Shown: positions 54,401 to 63,179 of the stretch, in pieces
Layout: every line of letters begins with the position of its first letter
How positions within the stretch are numbered: position 1 is the first letter of the stretch
Origin: Oligosphaera ethanolica
Lineage (GTDB): Bacteria > Verrucomicrobiota > Lentisphaeria > Oligosphaerales > Oligosphaeraceae
NCBI RefSeq assembly: GCF_030814695.1
Contig: NZ_JAUSVL010000001.1
Location: 744,001-808,000 of the forward strand
DNA: 64,000 bases
Direction of reading: 5' to 3'
Translations under genes and position numbers: made by a program
Notes under the pieces: generated by a model
Databases searched by the model: none
The model's input: only the letters and a program-made list of their open reading frames with translations
What the model was told of the DNA's origin: nothing

Positions 54401-57400
54401 CGCCTGGCCCTCGGCGAGCTGCCACTGGCCGATGACGGCCTGCGGTCCATAACCAACCAGGACGATGTCGTCAACGTAGTACTTGGCACCGGCGTAGTTG
54501 CCGCCCAGACCAGCGTTGAGATAGCCCTCGTGCAGCATGCCAATCATGGCGCTGTCGATCAGCCACTGATCGCGGCGCGGAAAACGCGCGCGCAGTAGTT
54601 CGCCAATGGCCAGGTTCAGCTCGGACCACTCGCCGATGCGCAAGCCGTCCACCGCACCCACGCAATGCAGATTGGCCTCGTCGTGCCCCGGCCCCGTCAA
54701 GCGAATGAAATAGCGCCCGACCGGGTCGTCTTTGACCGTAAAATAGAGATTGACCAAGCTGCCGGCGGGTATCAGGCAGGCCAGGCGCAGATCGGCGACG
54801 CGATGCAGCGCGACATCCGCCCAGGGCAGCGCCAGCCCGAAATCACCGCCGGAGTTGATGTTTTCCGCGGCGAGGACTTGACCTGGCCGGCCGTCATGGC
54901 GCTGCCGGCGTAGCTGCGCGCTCTGGTCGCCATGCCATGGCTCCACGCCGCCAAAGCTGTCCTCAAAATCAATCACCCGCGTGGGATGACTCGCCAGCTG
55001 CAGGGGCGGCAATGGCAACGCCTCGCCACTATCGGCGGTGGCTGCGGCGGCGGCGGCGGCGTCTGGCCCCTGCGCCCGGCCCTGCTGTTCGCCCGGCAAC
55101 GCCGCCAGCAGCGGCGCCTGCAGGCGCAGATCGCGATAGCTGACCTTCACCCGCGCCAGGACAATGCTGTTATGCTGCGTCCACAGCGACAACTTTCCGC
55201 CGGAAATGGGCTCGTCATCCGTGTAGGAAAAGACCGGCGTATTGTCAAAACTGACATCGTAGCGGCTGCCCGTGCGGCGAATCTTCAATGCGTACCAGGC
55301 GCCATGCACGGGTCGGCCGCCGGGATCCCATTCCTGGGCGACGGCGCGCGTGCCGGGCGAGAGATGCCGCCCACGGGGAATAAGCTCGCGATCCGTCTGC
55401 GCGACGACGGCGTCCCGCCGCCAGAATTGCGTCCAGGTCTCCGACCAGCGCTCGTCCCAGGCTGCGACCAGGAGATTGTAGCCAGAGAAAAGCTCGCGGC
55501 CGTCGCCATTGACAGCCACGTTGATATCGCCCACGCGCGGGTAGGACATCTGCGCGCCCTCCTGCAATTCACCCTGGCGCATGCGCATGCCGGCAAAACA
55601 CTCAATGGTGAAATCGCCTGCCAACGCAAATTTGCTCCACAGCGCCGCGACGCCGCGGCTCTCGCCATTCATGTGCGACCAGCGCGGGTCGCAGGCAAAG
55701 CGGTTGGTCACTTCCCAGCGGCCGACGCTGTTCCAGTCGGTCTCGGCCCGCTCGAAGAGATAGTCACGCAGGCGTTCGCGACGGATGTCAAGGTGTATGA
55801 AGTCCATGGCGGCAGGTACTTCCACCCCAAAACAACGGCCCGTCAGTGGCGCGGGGTCGTGCACGCAGAAAAGTTCCTCGCCGTCCAGAACGCCCCAAAT
55901 GGCATGGCCATCGCGACGCAGTTCCAGCTGCCCCCAAGTCTCCGTGTCGGGCGTGCGCGGCTGCGCGCCGATCTTCTCATCGACAATCTGCTTGCCGGGC
56001 AGGACGCTCCGGGTCTTGCCGCTGAAAGCCGCCTCGGCCAACGCCTCGCCACCACGCAGGAGCTTCAGCGTGCCAGCGTCAGTCTCCGGCGACAGCTCGC
56101 ACTGCAGTGCGTAGCCTACCGCCGGCTGCAGGTCGTCCAGCCCCCAAAAAACCTTGAAGCCGCCCCGCAACGGCGCAATCAACGTAAAAGCGCCGTAGAA
56201 ATCGCCGTTGTGGCGATAACGCCGGGGGTAGTCCGCGCTATCGCCGTCGTCCCGCAGCCACGAGTAGCGTGATGACGCCCAGCCTTGCATGAATGGATCA
56301 TCGGCAAAGCGGGCGATGTCAACCGGCTGCTCCCAGTCGCGACCATGCGCCGCAAAAGCGCGGACTTGCGTGAATTGCGCGCCCTCAGCACCGAAGAGTC
56401 CGACCGCGCCACCAAGAGCGCCAGCTTGGGTGCCGGCAGCCGCCGTTTGCAGGCGCTGGCGCAGCATCAGCGCGTCATTGGCCCAGAGTTCCAGCACGCC
56501 GTCCTGCCGACTGTCCACCGCCAAGAACAGGGGGGCCTCGCCGGACCACGCATAGGGCAGCGCCAACACCTCATCCGCACGGCCGGCCCGCACCTGCTGC
56601 AGGAACAGCCGGCCATTCTCCGCTGGCGACCACCCGGCACACCAGTAGTTCTGCTCATCCCGCAGGCCAAAGACCAGGCCAGCTGCGACCCGCGACGGCC
56701 CAGGCGCGGCGGGCAGCACCGTCGCGGCAAAGCGCTGCGGCGCCCAGTGCGGCCAGCCGATCTGGTAGAGCGCGCCGGGCAAGCCAGTCGTCGTGCTGGC
56801 GCCGCTGTCGAGAACGGCAAGTACATCGCAGTCGGCACTCGCCGCCGCCACCGGGTCATCGTCGGCCAGGCGCCACTTGCCGGCCAAGGCCCGGCCCGCT
56901 TCGCTGAGCAGGCGGCGACAGGCGATCTCGCTGACGGACGCCACTTCCAAGTCATCAAAATAGGCCTCTTGGGCGCCGTCCTTGTAGAGCCCGACGGCGC
57001 CGCCAACGCTGGCCTGATCCCGGCAGCTCAGCACGACCACGCCATCCACCAAGGCGTCCACGCGGTCGCCCTGCTGTTTTACGCCCAGCCGCCACCAGTT
57101 TTCGGCCCGACTGGCCAGCATGACGCTGCCGACCACGCGTTCCACGCCCTGCTCGCGCACCACGAGCTCCAGCGGCGCCGGCGTCGGCGCCAGCGAATTG
57201 GCCGACCAGCGCAGGAGCCAGTGGTTGCCTGCATCGCGATAGCCAAAGACCAGCCCGAAAGCGCCACCAAAGGGCTTGACCGACACCGCCGCGCGATAAT
57301 CGCACCAGAACGGCAAGCCGGTCACGATCATCCCCGGGCCGTCCGGCGCCGAACCCGACAGACAGAAGGGATTTGGGCTGCGGTCAGCCAACGGCTCGCG

Positions 57401-58090
57401 GCCCTTGCGGATGTTCGCCGCCGGATTGTCGTGGATGAGCTCCATCACGGAGTAGATCTTCCAATCGCCGGCCAGTGGCCGCCACTGCCCCCATTCCTTA
57501 GCCTCTTCTTCCGTGCGCATGAAATCGTCAGCAAATCGAAACGGCTCCAGCCGTTGATAGCGCAGATCATTGACGGCCACGTGCCGGCGGCCGTCACCAC
57601 AGGCCACTGCGCCGCGCCCTAGCCCCGGTGCGAAGGCCCGCAGCAAACGCCGGCCACCTGAAACGACCTCGATCTCATCATTCATGACTCGAATCAGCAG
57701 ATCTGACGACGCTAGCGACTCCGTCAAGGCATCCGGCTTCTCCACCAACATGGTCTCGCGACCGGCACGACGCTGCTTCAGAAAAATGCCGCGCCGGTTC
57801 CAACGCAAGATGGCACCGTCGTCCGCGCCGCTGACTCCAAAAGCCAGCAACAGCTCATCGCCATGCAGGGCGTTGGCAGGCGTTGCCGCCAAGCTGCAGC
57901 GCAGCTCATAATGGTCATGGCGCGCATCCCGCAACACCCGCAGCGTCGTCCGGGAAAAACGCAGAGTGCCTTCCGTATCGCCGCCAAAAAGACGTCCCTC
58001 ACCAGCAATCCACGCCACGACGCACAACACCGCCAGCAACAGCGCCGCAAACATCACCCCAAACCAGCGAATCGTATGTGTCATCGGCAT
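51440..58090 (-). CDS. Giant membrane-anchored multidomain beta-sandwich protein (2216 aa)
   Basis: The N-terminus has one signal anchor (WFGVMFAALLLAVLCVVAWI). About five concanavalin/LamG-like or 3-keto-disaccharide-hydrolase-like units follow to about residue 1000, each with a pattern such as AFGLVFGYRDAGNHWLLRW, VDALVDGVVVLSCRD and GAVGLYKDGAQEAYFDDLEV. Then come three carbohydrate-binding-like units (FGLALPWADVALHRVADLRL; FGLSFNLPTFELARYPVLLF; LKDSPALRFRYQIAPG) alternating with Ig/FN3-like modules (GLHFFHIRACDQAGNWGATA, LWFVHARCRDGAGNN). No catalytic motif is seen. It may be a surface or periplasmic glycan-binding scaffold. ATGs at 58090 and 58084 are possible, with weak ribosome sites. 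The opposite strand is also open for long stretches, explained by high GC content. Confidence 0.78.
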   Translation of the reverse strand: MPMTHTIRWFGVMFAALLLAVLCVVAWIAGEGRLFGGDTEGTLRFSRTTLRVLRDARHDHYELRCSLAATPANALHGDELLLAFGVSGADDGAILRWNRRGIFLKQRRAGRETMLVEKPDALTESLASSDLLIRVMNDEIEVVSGGRRLLRAFAPGLGRGAVACGDGRRHVAVNDLRYQRLEPFRFADDFMRTEEEAKEWGQWRPLAGDWKIYSVMELIHDNPAANIRKGREPLADRSPNPFCLSGSAPDGPGMIVTGLPFWCDYRAAVSVKPFGGAFGLVFGYRDAGNHWLLRWSANSLAPTPAPLELVVREQGVERVVGSVMLASRAENWWRLGVKQQGDRVDALVDGVVVLSCRDQASVGGAVGLYKDGAQEAYFDDLEVASVSEIACRRLLSEAGRALAGKWRLADDDPVAAASADCDVLAVLDSGASTTTGLPGALYQIGWPHWAPQRFAATVLPAAPGPSRVAAGLVFGLRDEQNYWCAGWSPAENGRLFLQQVRAGRADEVLALPYAWSGEAPLFLAVDSRQDGVLELWANDALMLRQRLQTAAAGTQAGALGGAVGLFGAEGAQFTQVRAFAAHGRDWEQPVDIARFADDPFMQGWASSRYSWLRDDGDSADYPRRYRHNGDFYGAFTLIAPLRGGFKVFWGLDDLQPAVGYALQCELSPETDAGTLKLLRGGEALAEAAFSGKTRSVLPGKQIVDEKIGAQPRTPDTETWGQLELRRDGHAIWGVLDGEELFCVHDPAPLTGRCFGVEVPAAMDFIHLDIRRERLRDYLFERAETDWNSVGRWEVTNRFACDPRWSHMNGESRGVAALWSKFALAGDFTIECFAGMRMRQGELQEGAQMSYPRVGDINVAVNGDGRELFSGYNLLVAAWDERWSETWTQFWRRDAVVAQTDRELIPRGRHLSPGTRAVAQEWDPGGRPVHGAWYALKIRRTGSRYDVSFDNTPVFSYTDDEPISGGKLSLWTQHNSIVLARVKVSYRDLRLQAPLLAALPGEQQGRAQGPDAAAAAAATADSGEALPLPPLQLASHPTRVIDFEDSFGGVEPWHGDQSAQLRRQRHDGRPGQVLAAENINSGGDFGLALPWADVALHRVADLRLACLIPAGSLVNLYFTVKDDPVGRYFIRLTGPGHDEANLHCVGAVDGLRIGEWSELNLAIGELLRARFPRRDQWLIDSAMIGMLHEGYLNAGLGGNYAGAKYYVDDIVLVGYGPQAVIGQWQLAEGQAAPSCHAWISQSPDAGGAVPAAAPVFSDASFTLVAPQAGPAWLLVETLASEGQVARRLPAMPLLLAAAPPPLPVLPAAGESWGLNPLRVALPADKLSWPCVGSMILSVNGQDLPLHDGNSVLDASTGVLEIQPRFGEKIVADADGMVAFTLSYLPVAAPEKSEPTRQSWRLRLKPADDRTPPGPPQLAGAHSALCGLRPWLDEGKVANAKSQADIQRYRLPDGTPAARVTNRICGSDFGLSFNLPTFELARYPVLLFDYKIHPDSHVDLLLRVLGKMHSIGLTDLDPSRGLKLGDCPGIVADDSWRSAQLDLREYSGDLSVVYDGTGLATTDIALGNWHYSGEAAGNHYEVSRVMLAPLVNSSAAPPKLSWQLPDPGDITAYSYQWDRERDSVPDTTPEGAATSTTMPELADGLHFFHIRACDQAGNWGATAHYPFLVENGLPTIASVLPEDGGAAAPEQIELTFADDGTDWLDFSKVKVKINGDERRLDRYSLQWDRARRTLSWNLLRDWGLLNKAVADGTLFTAEISGIRSFAGREIPAKSWQWRLDYAQDKTPPQPPMVVGNDNVFQNTESFSGSHNWRGQPQTNLAVVQDDAIASQCLEIRYRAKDGGRFQANAWLRRDTLKDSPALRFRYQIAPGTKVNLLLLIEREWYSVRMTGSDEAPLIGAISDARDDGQWRWAWLDLPELIAKAVPDKADARLLQVAFGERGAAAAENVLRIDDFSAVGVFGPLPLINLQRTDASGIAAHEAKLSTMPDDEPQVAMSSTGGRQTLQAVDQEGLWFVHARCRDGAGNNSETIHIPFLCREPATAQPDGDGWETATEGIWRLRAVQRSQSANATLWPIRAGESNRLLGLQFYGGRSQPMELYREVPDGTVDAWKTGIGVDLFLQGAGEVEVRAALYLADQTRPVLSQPLIIKGGDGWQRGLRLLFTAADVPAKGAARHVALRLKRNERTQATLLVDACRWLTPNLAKKQNKAQQKDEKGQ

Positions 58091-58500
58091 CCAATACTTT
58101 AATGTTTTCAATTTCCACAGGGCCGATGGCTCGTGCAATAACCACACGATTGGCCCTCTACCGCACCTGCATTTTATCGCCACGAAGCGGCAAAAGCGCC
58201 AAAGAGGCAATGGAACCCACTGTCCCTGATAACGATGTCGCAGCCTTGCAGCCACCCGTGCGGCAATCCGCGCCAATTATAACCGGTAACATACTGTAAA
58301 TAAGACTCCGTCGCAAGAATACTTACAAACACGAGCGCATATAAGGTATTACGCCGCCGACCATGCCATCAGCATTCTGACACCGCAAATCGCGGGCGCA
58401 AATCGCTCACAGCTGCCCGACCGCACCAAACCGCTACTTCCAGCAATAACGACAACCACCCCGCCGATATCACGCCCCGTGCCCAAAAGCACCGCAAAAA
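58091..58500. other. Non-coding upstream region of the giant gene, with a fragment of the hairpin repeat
   Basis: At 58180-58216 the bases gaagcggcaaaagcgccaaagaggcaatggaac match parts of the start and end of the hairpin-rich repeat (copies at 29069 and 43187), as a deleted remnant. No gene is called in this stretch. Confidence 0.6.
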
Positions 58501-58509
58501 ATACGTGAT

Positions 58510-59216
58510 CACGCCCAAGAGTCCCCGTAGTCGGCCAATCAGTCCCCGGCGTCCAATGCGTCATTCCCCACAGTCCCGAAAGTCCCCACGGTCCAATCCA
58601 TGGGACCATGCCTCATGAGTCCGTGAGTCCTCGCCCCAGTGCGCAGCAGCCAACTGGTCCCCACGGTCCCTGGCGTCCCCACGGTCCCGGCTGGCCGAAT
58701 GCCGCCGGGACGGCGGCGCTCCCAGGAGCCGCCAGTCAGTCCCCCGAGTCCAACCGATCCCCAAGCGTCCCGGCGTCCATGACGTCATTCCCCACGGTCC
58801 AGAAAGTCCCCGGAGTCCAATCCATGGGACCATGCCTCATGAGTCCCTGAGTCCTCGCCACTGCACCAGCACCAACCGGTCCCCCGAGTCCAACCGGTCC
58901 CCAAGCGTCCCGGCGTCCAATGCGTCATTCCCCTCAGTCCCGAAAGTCCCCACGGTCCAATCCATGGGACCATGCCTCATGAGTCCCTGAGTCCTCGCCC
59001 TAGCGCTGCACAAATGCCGCCGGGACGGCGGCGCTCCCAGGAGCCGCCAACCGGTCCCCCGAGTCCAACCGATCCCCAAGCGTCCCGGCGTCCATGACGT
59101 CATTCCCCACGGTCCAGAAAGTCCCCGGAGTCCAATCCATGGGACCATGCCTCATGAGTCCCTGAGTCCTCGCCACAGCGCTGCACAAATGCCGCCGGAA
59201 CGGCGCCGCTCCCAGG
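58510..59216. repeat. Array of four GTCC-rich repeat copies (C1-C4)
   Basis: 76-bp cores at 58560-58635, 58784-58859, 58924-58999 and 59099-59174. The GCCGCC-gggac-GGCGGC hairpin followed by gctcccaggag lies between or after copies at about 58701, 59015 and 59191 (last one altered). Spacers are 64-148 bp and are themselves GTCC-rich. C2 and C4 are nearly identical including flanks, suggesting a segment duplication of about 315 bp. Confidence 0.93.
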
Positions 59217-59394
59217 CGGCCAATATCAATGACAGACCTATTACAAAAATACTCCCGGCTGGACGCGCCATTGCCGGCAAATAACGGCGCAGAGCATATA
59301 GTATTGTTTTTTATTTTGCCCCGGCGACGTCGTTTTCTCCGCCCCAAGGCCCCCCCATCCACCCAGTCCACCCGACTTAGCGAGACGCGCAACC
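59217..59394. other. Upstream region of the MFS gene
   Basis: After the repeat array the sequence becomes AT-richer at 59270-59330 (gcatatagtattg followed by a T-rich run), a plausible promoter zone, though no -35/-10 pair can be fixed. Confidence 0.35.
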
Positions 59395-60600
59395 ATGCGA
59401 CAGACATCATTCCGGCGCCCTCAGCTTTCCAAGGCCGCAATCATCTTTCCGGCGTCCTTCTGGATGGCCATGATCATCAACGCCATCAACCTGGGGCTGG
59501 TGTTTTATGCCAGCAACCACTTCCAGGCCACGCCGACACAGATCGGCATCCTCTATGGCGTCTACAATCTCTGTTACATGCTGGCCTGCCTGCTGTTCAA
59601 AAAGGTCCTGCAGCGGGTGCAACCGCAGAGCTGCGTCATCATCGCGACCTGCGGCCTGCTGATCGGCCTCGTAGGTATCTATCTGTCGCCTAGCCTCGGG
59701 CCGGCGTTCTTCTTTCAGGCCATCTGCGGGCTGTCCACCGCGCTATTCTGGCCACCGCTGATGGGCTGGCTCACCGAGGGCTATGAGGGCAGCCGCCTCG
59801 GCCGCATCACCGGTCTCTACAATCTGTGTTGGAGCAGCGGCGCCATTATCGGCCCCCTGCTGGCGGGCCACCTCGGCGCGGGCGACAGCGCACGCCCCCT
59901 GCGTTACTGCATCGCCGCCTACGCGCTTCTCCTAGCCTTCCTCTGGTTCGGCAATCGCCGGCAGGACAACGCCCCCAGCGTGAAACTCCCGCCGGGAACC
60001 CGCCCGGCCACGCCAGCCGCACCACCCGCCACCGCCGCCACGCCCGGCCACGGGACAACCATGCGCTACCCCTGCTGGCTCGGTGGCCTCTGCGCCTGGG
60101 CCACGGCCGGCATGGTCCTGAATATCTACCCGATCTTCGCCAAAACCGATCTGGGCCTGACCGAGCCGGCCATCGGCACCCTGCTCTTCGTCCGCGCCTT
60201 GGCCATGACCAGCGCCATGAGCTTGATGGGCTTCGTCAAACACTGGCATTTCAACTTCACCCAGCTCATCGGCGGCCACCTGCTGCTAGCGCTGGCCGTC
60301 CTAGGCCTCGGCATCAGCAAGGACATGACGATCAACATGACCCTCCTTGCCACCTGCGGCATTCTCGCCGGCCACGCCTACAGCAACAGCATGTTCCACG
60401 GCGTCTCGGGCTGCCCGGACCGCACCTTCCGCATGGCCATCCACGAAGTCGTTCTCGCTACTGGCGCTGTCATCGGCAGCGTTCTCAGCGGTCAAATCTA
60501 CCAGCACCTGGGCAGCGCCACCCTCTTCGTCTGCACCGCACTATTCATGCTCCCCGCCATCGCCGGCGACATCATCTGGCGACGCACCCAAAAACACTGA
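59395..60600 (+). CDS. Major facilitator superfamily transporter
   Basis: The 401-residue product has about 12 hydrophobic segments in two halves joined by a Pro/Ala-rich cytoplasmic loop (about 200-222). Family features include YGVYNLCYMLACLLFKKVLQ in the first half and GWLTEGYEGSRLGRITGLYN, an MFS loop-like motif, before SSGAIIGPLLAGHLG. The substrate is unknown; it is likely a proton-coupled exporter or sugar-type importer. The start ATG has no strong ribosome site. It stands between the repeat array and the TolC operon and is probably transcribed alone; a 215-bp gap follows. Confidence 0.85.
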   Translation: MRQTSFRRPQLSKAAIIFPASFWMAMIINAINLGLVFYASNHFQATPTQIGILYGVYNLCYMLACLLFKKVLQRVQPQSCVIIATCGLLIGLVGIYLSPSLGPAFFFQAICGLSTALFWPPLMGWLTEGYEGSRLGRITGLYNLCWSSGAIIGPLLAGHLGAGDSARPLRYCIAAYALLLAFLWFGNRRQDNAPSVKLPPGTRPATPAAPPATAATPGHGTTMRYPCWLGGLCAWATAGMVLNIYPIFAKTDLGLTEPAIGTLLFVRALAMTSAMSLMGFVKHWHFNFTQLIGGHLLLALAVLGLGISKDMTINMTLLATCGILAGHAYSNSMFHGVSGCPDRTFRMAIHEVVLATGAVIGSVLSGQIYQHLGSATLFVCTALFMLPAIAGDIIWRRTQKH

Positions 60601-60815
60601 CCCCAGCCACCAAAAGCTATCGCCGCCAGCCGAGAAAAAACTACCTGCAGGGCTGTTTATATCGTCGACTGAGCTTATAGTATAGGCTGTTCCACAGGGA
60701 TTGATTCACCGTGGCAGCGTCGTTCACCACCCCGGACGGCTCGATTGCCCAGCGACTTTGAGCTGCACTATCGTCAACGTCATCATTGGGAGCGGGGCAA
60801 CTGCCCATATCAGCA
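60601..60815. promoter_or_regulatory. Gap containing the probable promoter of the TolC operon
   Basis: TATAGTATA occurs near 60677-60685 (gcttatagtatagg) and is the best -10 candidate for the downstream operon. No convincing -35 is placed. No other feature is seen. Confidence 0.35.
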
Positions 60816-62258
60816 ATGCTTATGATATCTTCACGCTCTTTTGGGTGTGCTGTGCTGGTGTTTCTGACTTCTCTGATTGCACCGATTCATGCCAATGAAT
60901 TGGCCGATCTCATGTTGGCGGCACAGGAGAACAACCCCGCTATCCAGGCCGCCCGCTGGCGAGTGGAACAGACCCTGCTCAAACACGAAGAACTGCTGGA
61001 GTTCTTTGACCCGGCGCTCTACGGCGCCGTCGGTTATGCCGACCGCAGCCGCTCCATCCCCGGCAGCAGCAACTACAGTGCCCTCACCAACAACAGCCTG
61101 GACTTCCAGGCCGGCATTGAAGCGCCCGTCATCCCCGGCGCCTATGTCGCCGCCGGCATCGCCGAACGCTCCCTGCGCGACCCGGCCGGTTTCGATGACC
61201 TGTACCAGACCCTCTTCGGCGTGCGCGTGCGCGTGCCTCTCCTGCGCGACCGGGCCTTCCGCACTCTGACCCTCTCCCGCTCGCTGGCGGCCATGGAATA
61301 CAACATCGCCGTCAGTCGCCTCCTGCGCAGCACCCAGGACCTGCGCCGGGAAATCGAACTGGCCTACATCAGCGCCTACGAGTCCCTGGCCGCCTACCAG
61401 GTCACCCGCCAGGCCACTGCGCGCTTCCAGAACCTCTACGAGGAAGCGCAGGAACTCAGCCGCCTCAAAGTCGTCCCGCAGTACCAAACCTTCCAGTCCC
61501 AGCTGGAATTGCAAATCGGCCGGGAAGACGAAGAAAAGGCCCGCAACCGTCACGAACTCAATCTCATCACCCTCGCCGGCGCCGTCGGCAACAAAGAAAC
61601 CATCGCCCTCACCGCCGACCCCGGCGCACTGTTCGAACAGGCCAGCGCCCAGCAGGACCTGCCCCAACTCGAAGAGGCGATCATCCTCCAGCACCGCGGC
61701 GACTACCTCGAAATGCTCAACAGCGTCGAATACGCCAAAATCCAGCAAGCCACCGCCAAAGAAGAAACCCGTGACGACCTGTCCCTCAACATGGGCGTCA
61801 ACTGGCAAGGCGAAAATGAAAACTGGCCCTACGGCAATGACGACATCGTCAGCGACCGCCGCGTCGGTGGCGAAGTCACCCTGGTCTGGAAACGCACCCT
61901 GGACTACCGCGGGCCAAAGGCCCGCATGGCCCGCCACCGCGCCCGCATCGAGGAACTCAAGGCCGAAATGGGCAATATCGAAGTCGATATCAACACCGAA
62001 CTGCAGCACGCCATCCTCAACTACAACACCGCCCGGCAACGCCTGGAGCTGGTCAACCACGGCATCGCCGCCGCCAGAGAAACCGTCGCCGCCGAACAGG
62101 AACGCTTCCGCCTCGGCGAAAGCACCAGTAGCAACGTCACCGACGCACAGAAAAATCTCACGTCAATCCTACAGCGGCAAAACACCGCCGCCGCTGACCT
62201 CTTGCGCGCCAAAGCGAATTTCTATCACGCCATCGGATACTACCTCGGCAATGAATAA
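60816..62258 (+). CDS. TolC-family outer membrane efflux protein
   Basis: The 480-residue product has a signal peptide (FGCAVLVFLTSLIAPIHA). The repeated coiled-coil plus beta-strand pattern of TolC is present: LADLMLAAQENNPAIQAARW at the start of repeat 1, long helices (RREIELAYISAYESLAAYQV), strand FQAGIEAPVIPGAYVAAGI, and in repeat 2 AILNYNTARQRLELVNHGIA with ERFRLGESTSSNVTDAQKNL, a TolC signature. It forms a trimeric channel through the outer membrane. Starts at 60816 or 60822 are possible; neither has a good ribosome site. It is followed 42 bases later by the zinc-finger gene and then hlyD, so it is likely one operon. Confidence 0.9.
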   Translation: MLMISSRSFGCAVLVFLTSLIAPIHANELADLMLAAQENNPAIQAARWRVEQTLLKHEELLEFFDPALYGAVGYADRSRSIPGSSNYSALTNNSLDFQAGIEAPVIPGAYVAAGIAERSLRDPAGFDDLYQTLFGVRVRVPLLRDRAFRTLTLSRSLAAMEYNIAVSRLLRSTQDLRREIELAYISAYESLAAYQVTRQATARFQNLYEEAQELSRLKVVPQYQTFQSQLELQIGREDEEKARNRHELNLITLAGAVGNKETIALTADPGALFEQASAQQDLPQLEEAIILQHRGDYLEMLNSVEYAKIQQATAKEETRDDLSLNMGVNWQGENENWPYGNDDIVSDRRVGGEVTLVWKRTLDYRGPKARMARHRARIEELKAEMGNIEVDINTELQHAILNYNTARQRLELVNHGIAAARETVAAEQERFRLGESTSSNVTDAQKNLTSILQRQNTAAADLLRAKANFYHAIGYYLGNE

Positions 62259-62300
62259 CACCACAGACTGGCCCGACACCACGTACGAAAGGGGGACGCC

Positions 62301-63113
62301 ATGCCCATGATGAGCTTTTTCGGTTGGCGTAAAGACGACGAATACGTCGACAAAGATAAAGATAAAAACATCTTCCTGCCCGAAGAGCAGCGCGAGAACC
62401 TTGAGCACGACATCGCCATCCTGGATGACGAGGACGGCGCGCACGAGCAGCGGCTGATGAAAGTCGCCGAACGCGAAGTCCAAAGCGCCGCCGAAGACTC
62501 CCTCAAAAAACTCCAGGTCGTCAAGATGGGCCGCTGCCCCGTCTGCGGCGAACACCTCAGCCAGCACCTCTCCGCCAATATCTGCGAAGCCTGCGGCTGG
62601 CATAAGTACGACATTCCCAAGCAGGGCGGCATCAAAGTCCACCTGCGCAACAACGAGGGACTCGTCGAAGGCGAACGCGCCTACGTGCTCAACAACGGCG
62701 ACTGCCTGGTCATCAGCAAGGACGTCGTCACTGCCAAAATTCCCGCCAGCGCTTACGCGTGGGTCGAATACGCCTGGACGGACGACGAGGTCAGCCAGCG
62801 CAGCAAAGCCGTCACCGAAATGCTGCAGATTTCCTGCGGCTGGTGCGGCGGCAAATGCGACACCAAAAAGGACGGCTTCCACCTGGTCCACGTCGCTTTT
62901 GGCACCACCCAGGAACGCTACTGCTTCTGCTCGGATGACTGCTACGAGGCCTTCCGCAAAATGTACCCGGCGCGCGTCCACCGCAACTGCTACGACCGCA
63001 ACTGCGCCGACTGCAATCTGTGCACCAAACGCTACGGCGACGAAGCCGAGGGCATGCGCGTGCTCGCCAAAGACTTGCTGCGCGCCCCGAGCCTTACCAA
63101 GAAAAAAGAGTAA
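62301..63113 (+). CDS. Cys-rich zinc-binding protein of unknown function
   Basis: The 270-residue product has no signal peptide. After an acidic, charged N-terminus (KDDEYVDKDKDKNIFLPEEQ) come a zinc ribbon (C79-P-V-C82 and C95-E-A-C98) and a second Cys cluster (C179, C182, C186, C208, C210, C214) resembling a TRASH-like metal-binding module, then C230, C235, C238 and C241. AAGGGGG lies 5 bases before the ATG. It is placed between tolC and hlyD genes in the same direction, so it may regulate or assist the exporter, for example as a metal sensor or adaptor. That role is inference; I know no matching family. Confidence 0.72.
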   Translation: MPMMSFFGWRKDDEYVDKDKDKNIFLPEEQRENLEHDIAILDDEDGAHEQRLMKVAEREVQSAAEDSLKKLQVVKMGRCPVCGEHLSQHLSANICEACGWHKYDIPKQGGIKVHLRNNEGLVEGERAYVLNNGDCLVISKDVVTAKIPASAYAWVEYAWTDDEVSQRSKAVTEMLQISCGWCGGKCDTKKDGFHLVHVAFGTTQERYCFCSDDCYEAFRKMYPARVHRNCYDRNCADCNLCTKRYGDEAEGMRVLAKDLLRAPSLTKKKE

Positions 63114-63179
63114 ACCCGGGCCGCTCCCGCCCGCCACCACGGCCTGTCCCGCATTGTCGGCATAACCAAGGACCACATC

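Noticed and set aside
51443..57622. Very long open frames on the plus strand opposite the giant gene
   Set aside because: High GC content removes stop codons on the antisense strand. The translated sequence has no signal peptide, domains or ribosome sites, while the minus-strand frame has repeated recognisable modules.
58510..59216. CRISPR array
   Set aside because: Repeats are 76 bp with unequal, repeat-like spacers of 64-148 bp, and no cas genes are present.
60831..63176. Long minus-strand frames opposite tolC and the zinc-finger gene
   Set aside because: The plus-strand products match TolC and Cys-rich metal-binding patterns; the minus-strand products are Val/Gly/Asp-rich, as expected for antisense of GC-rich genes.
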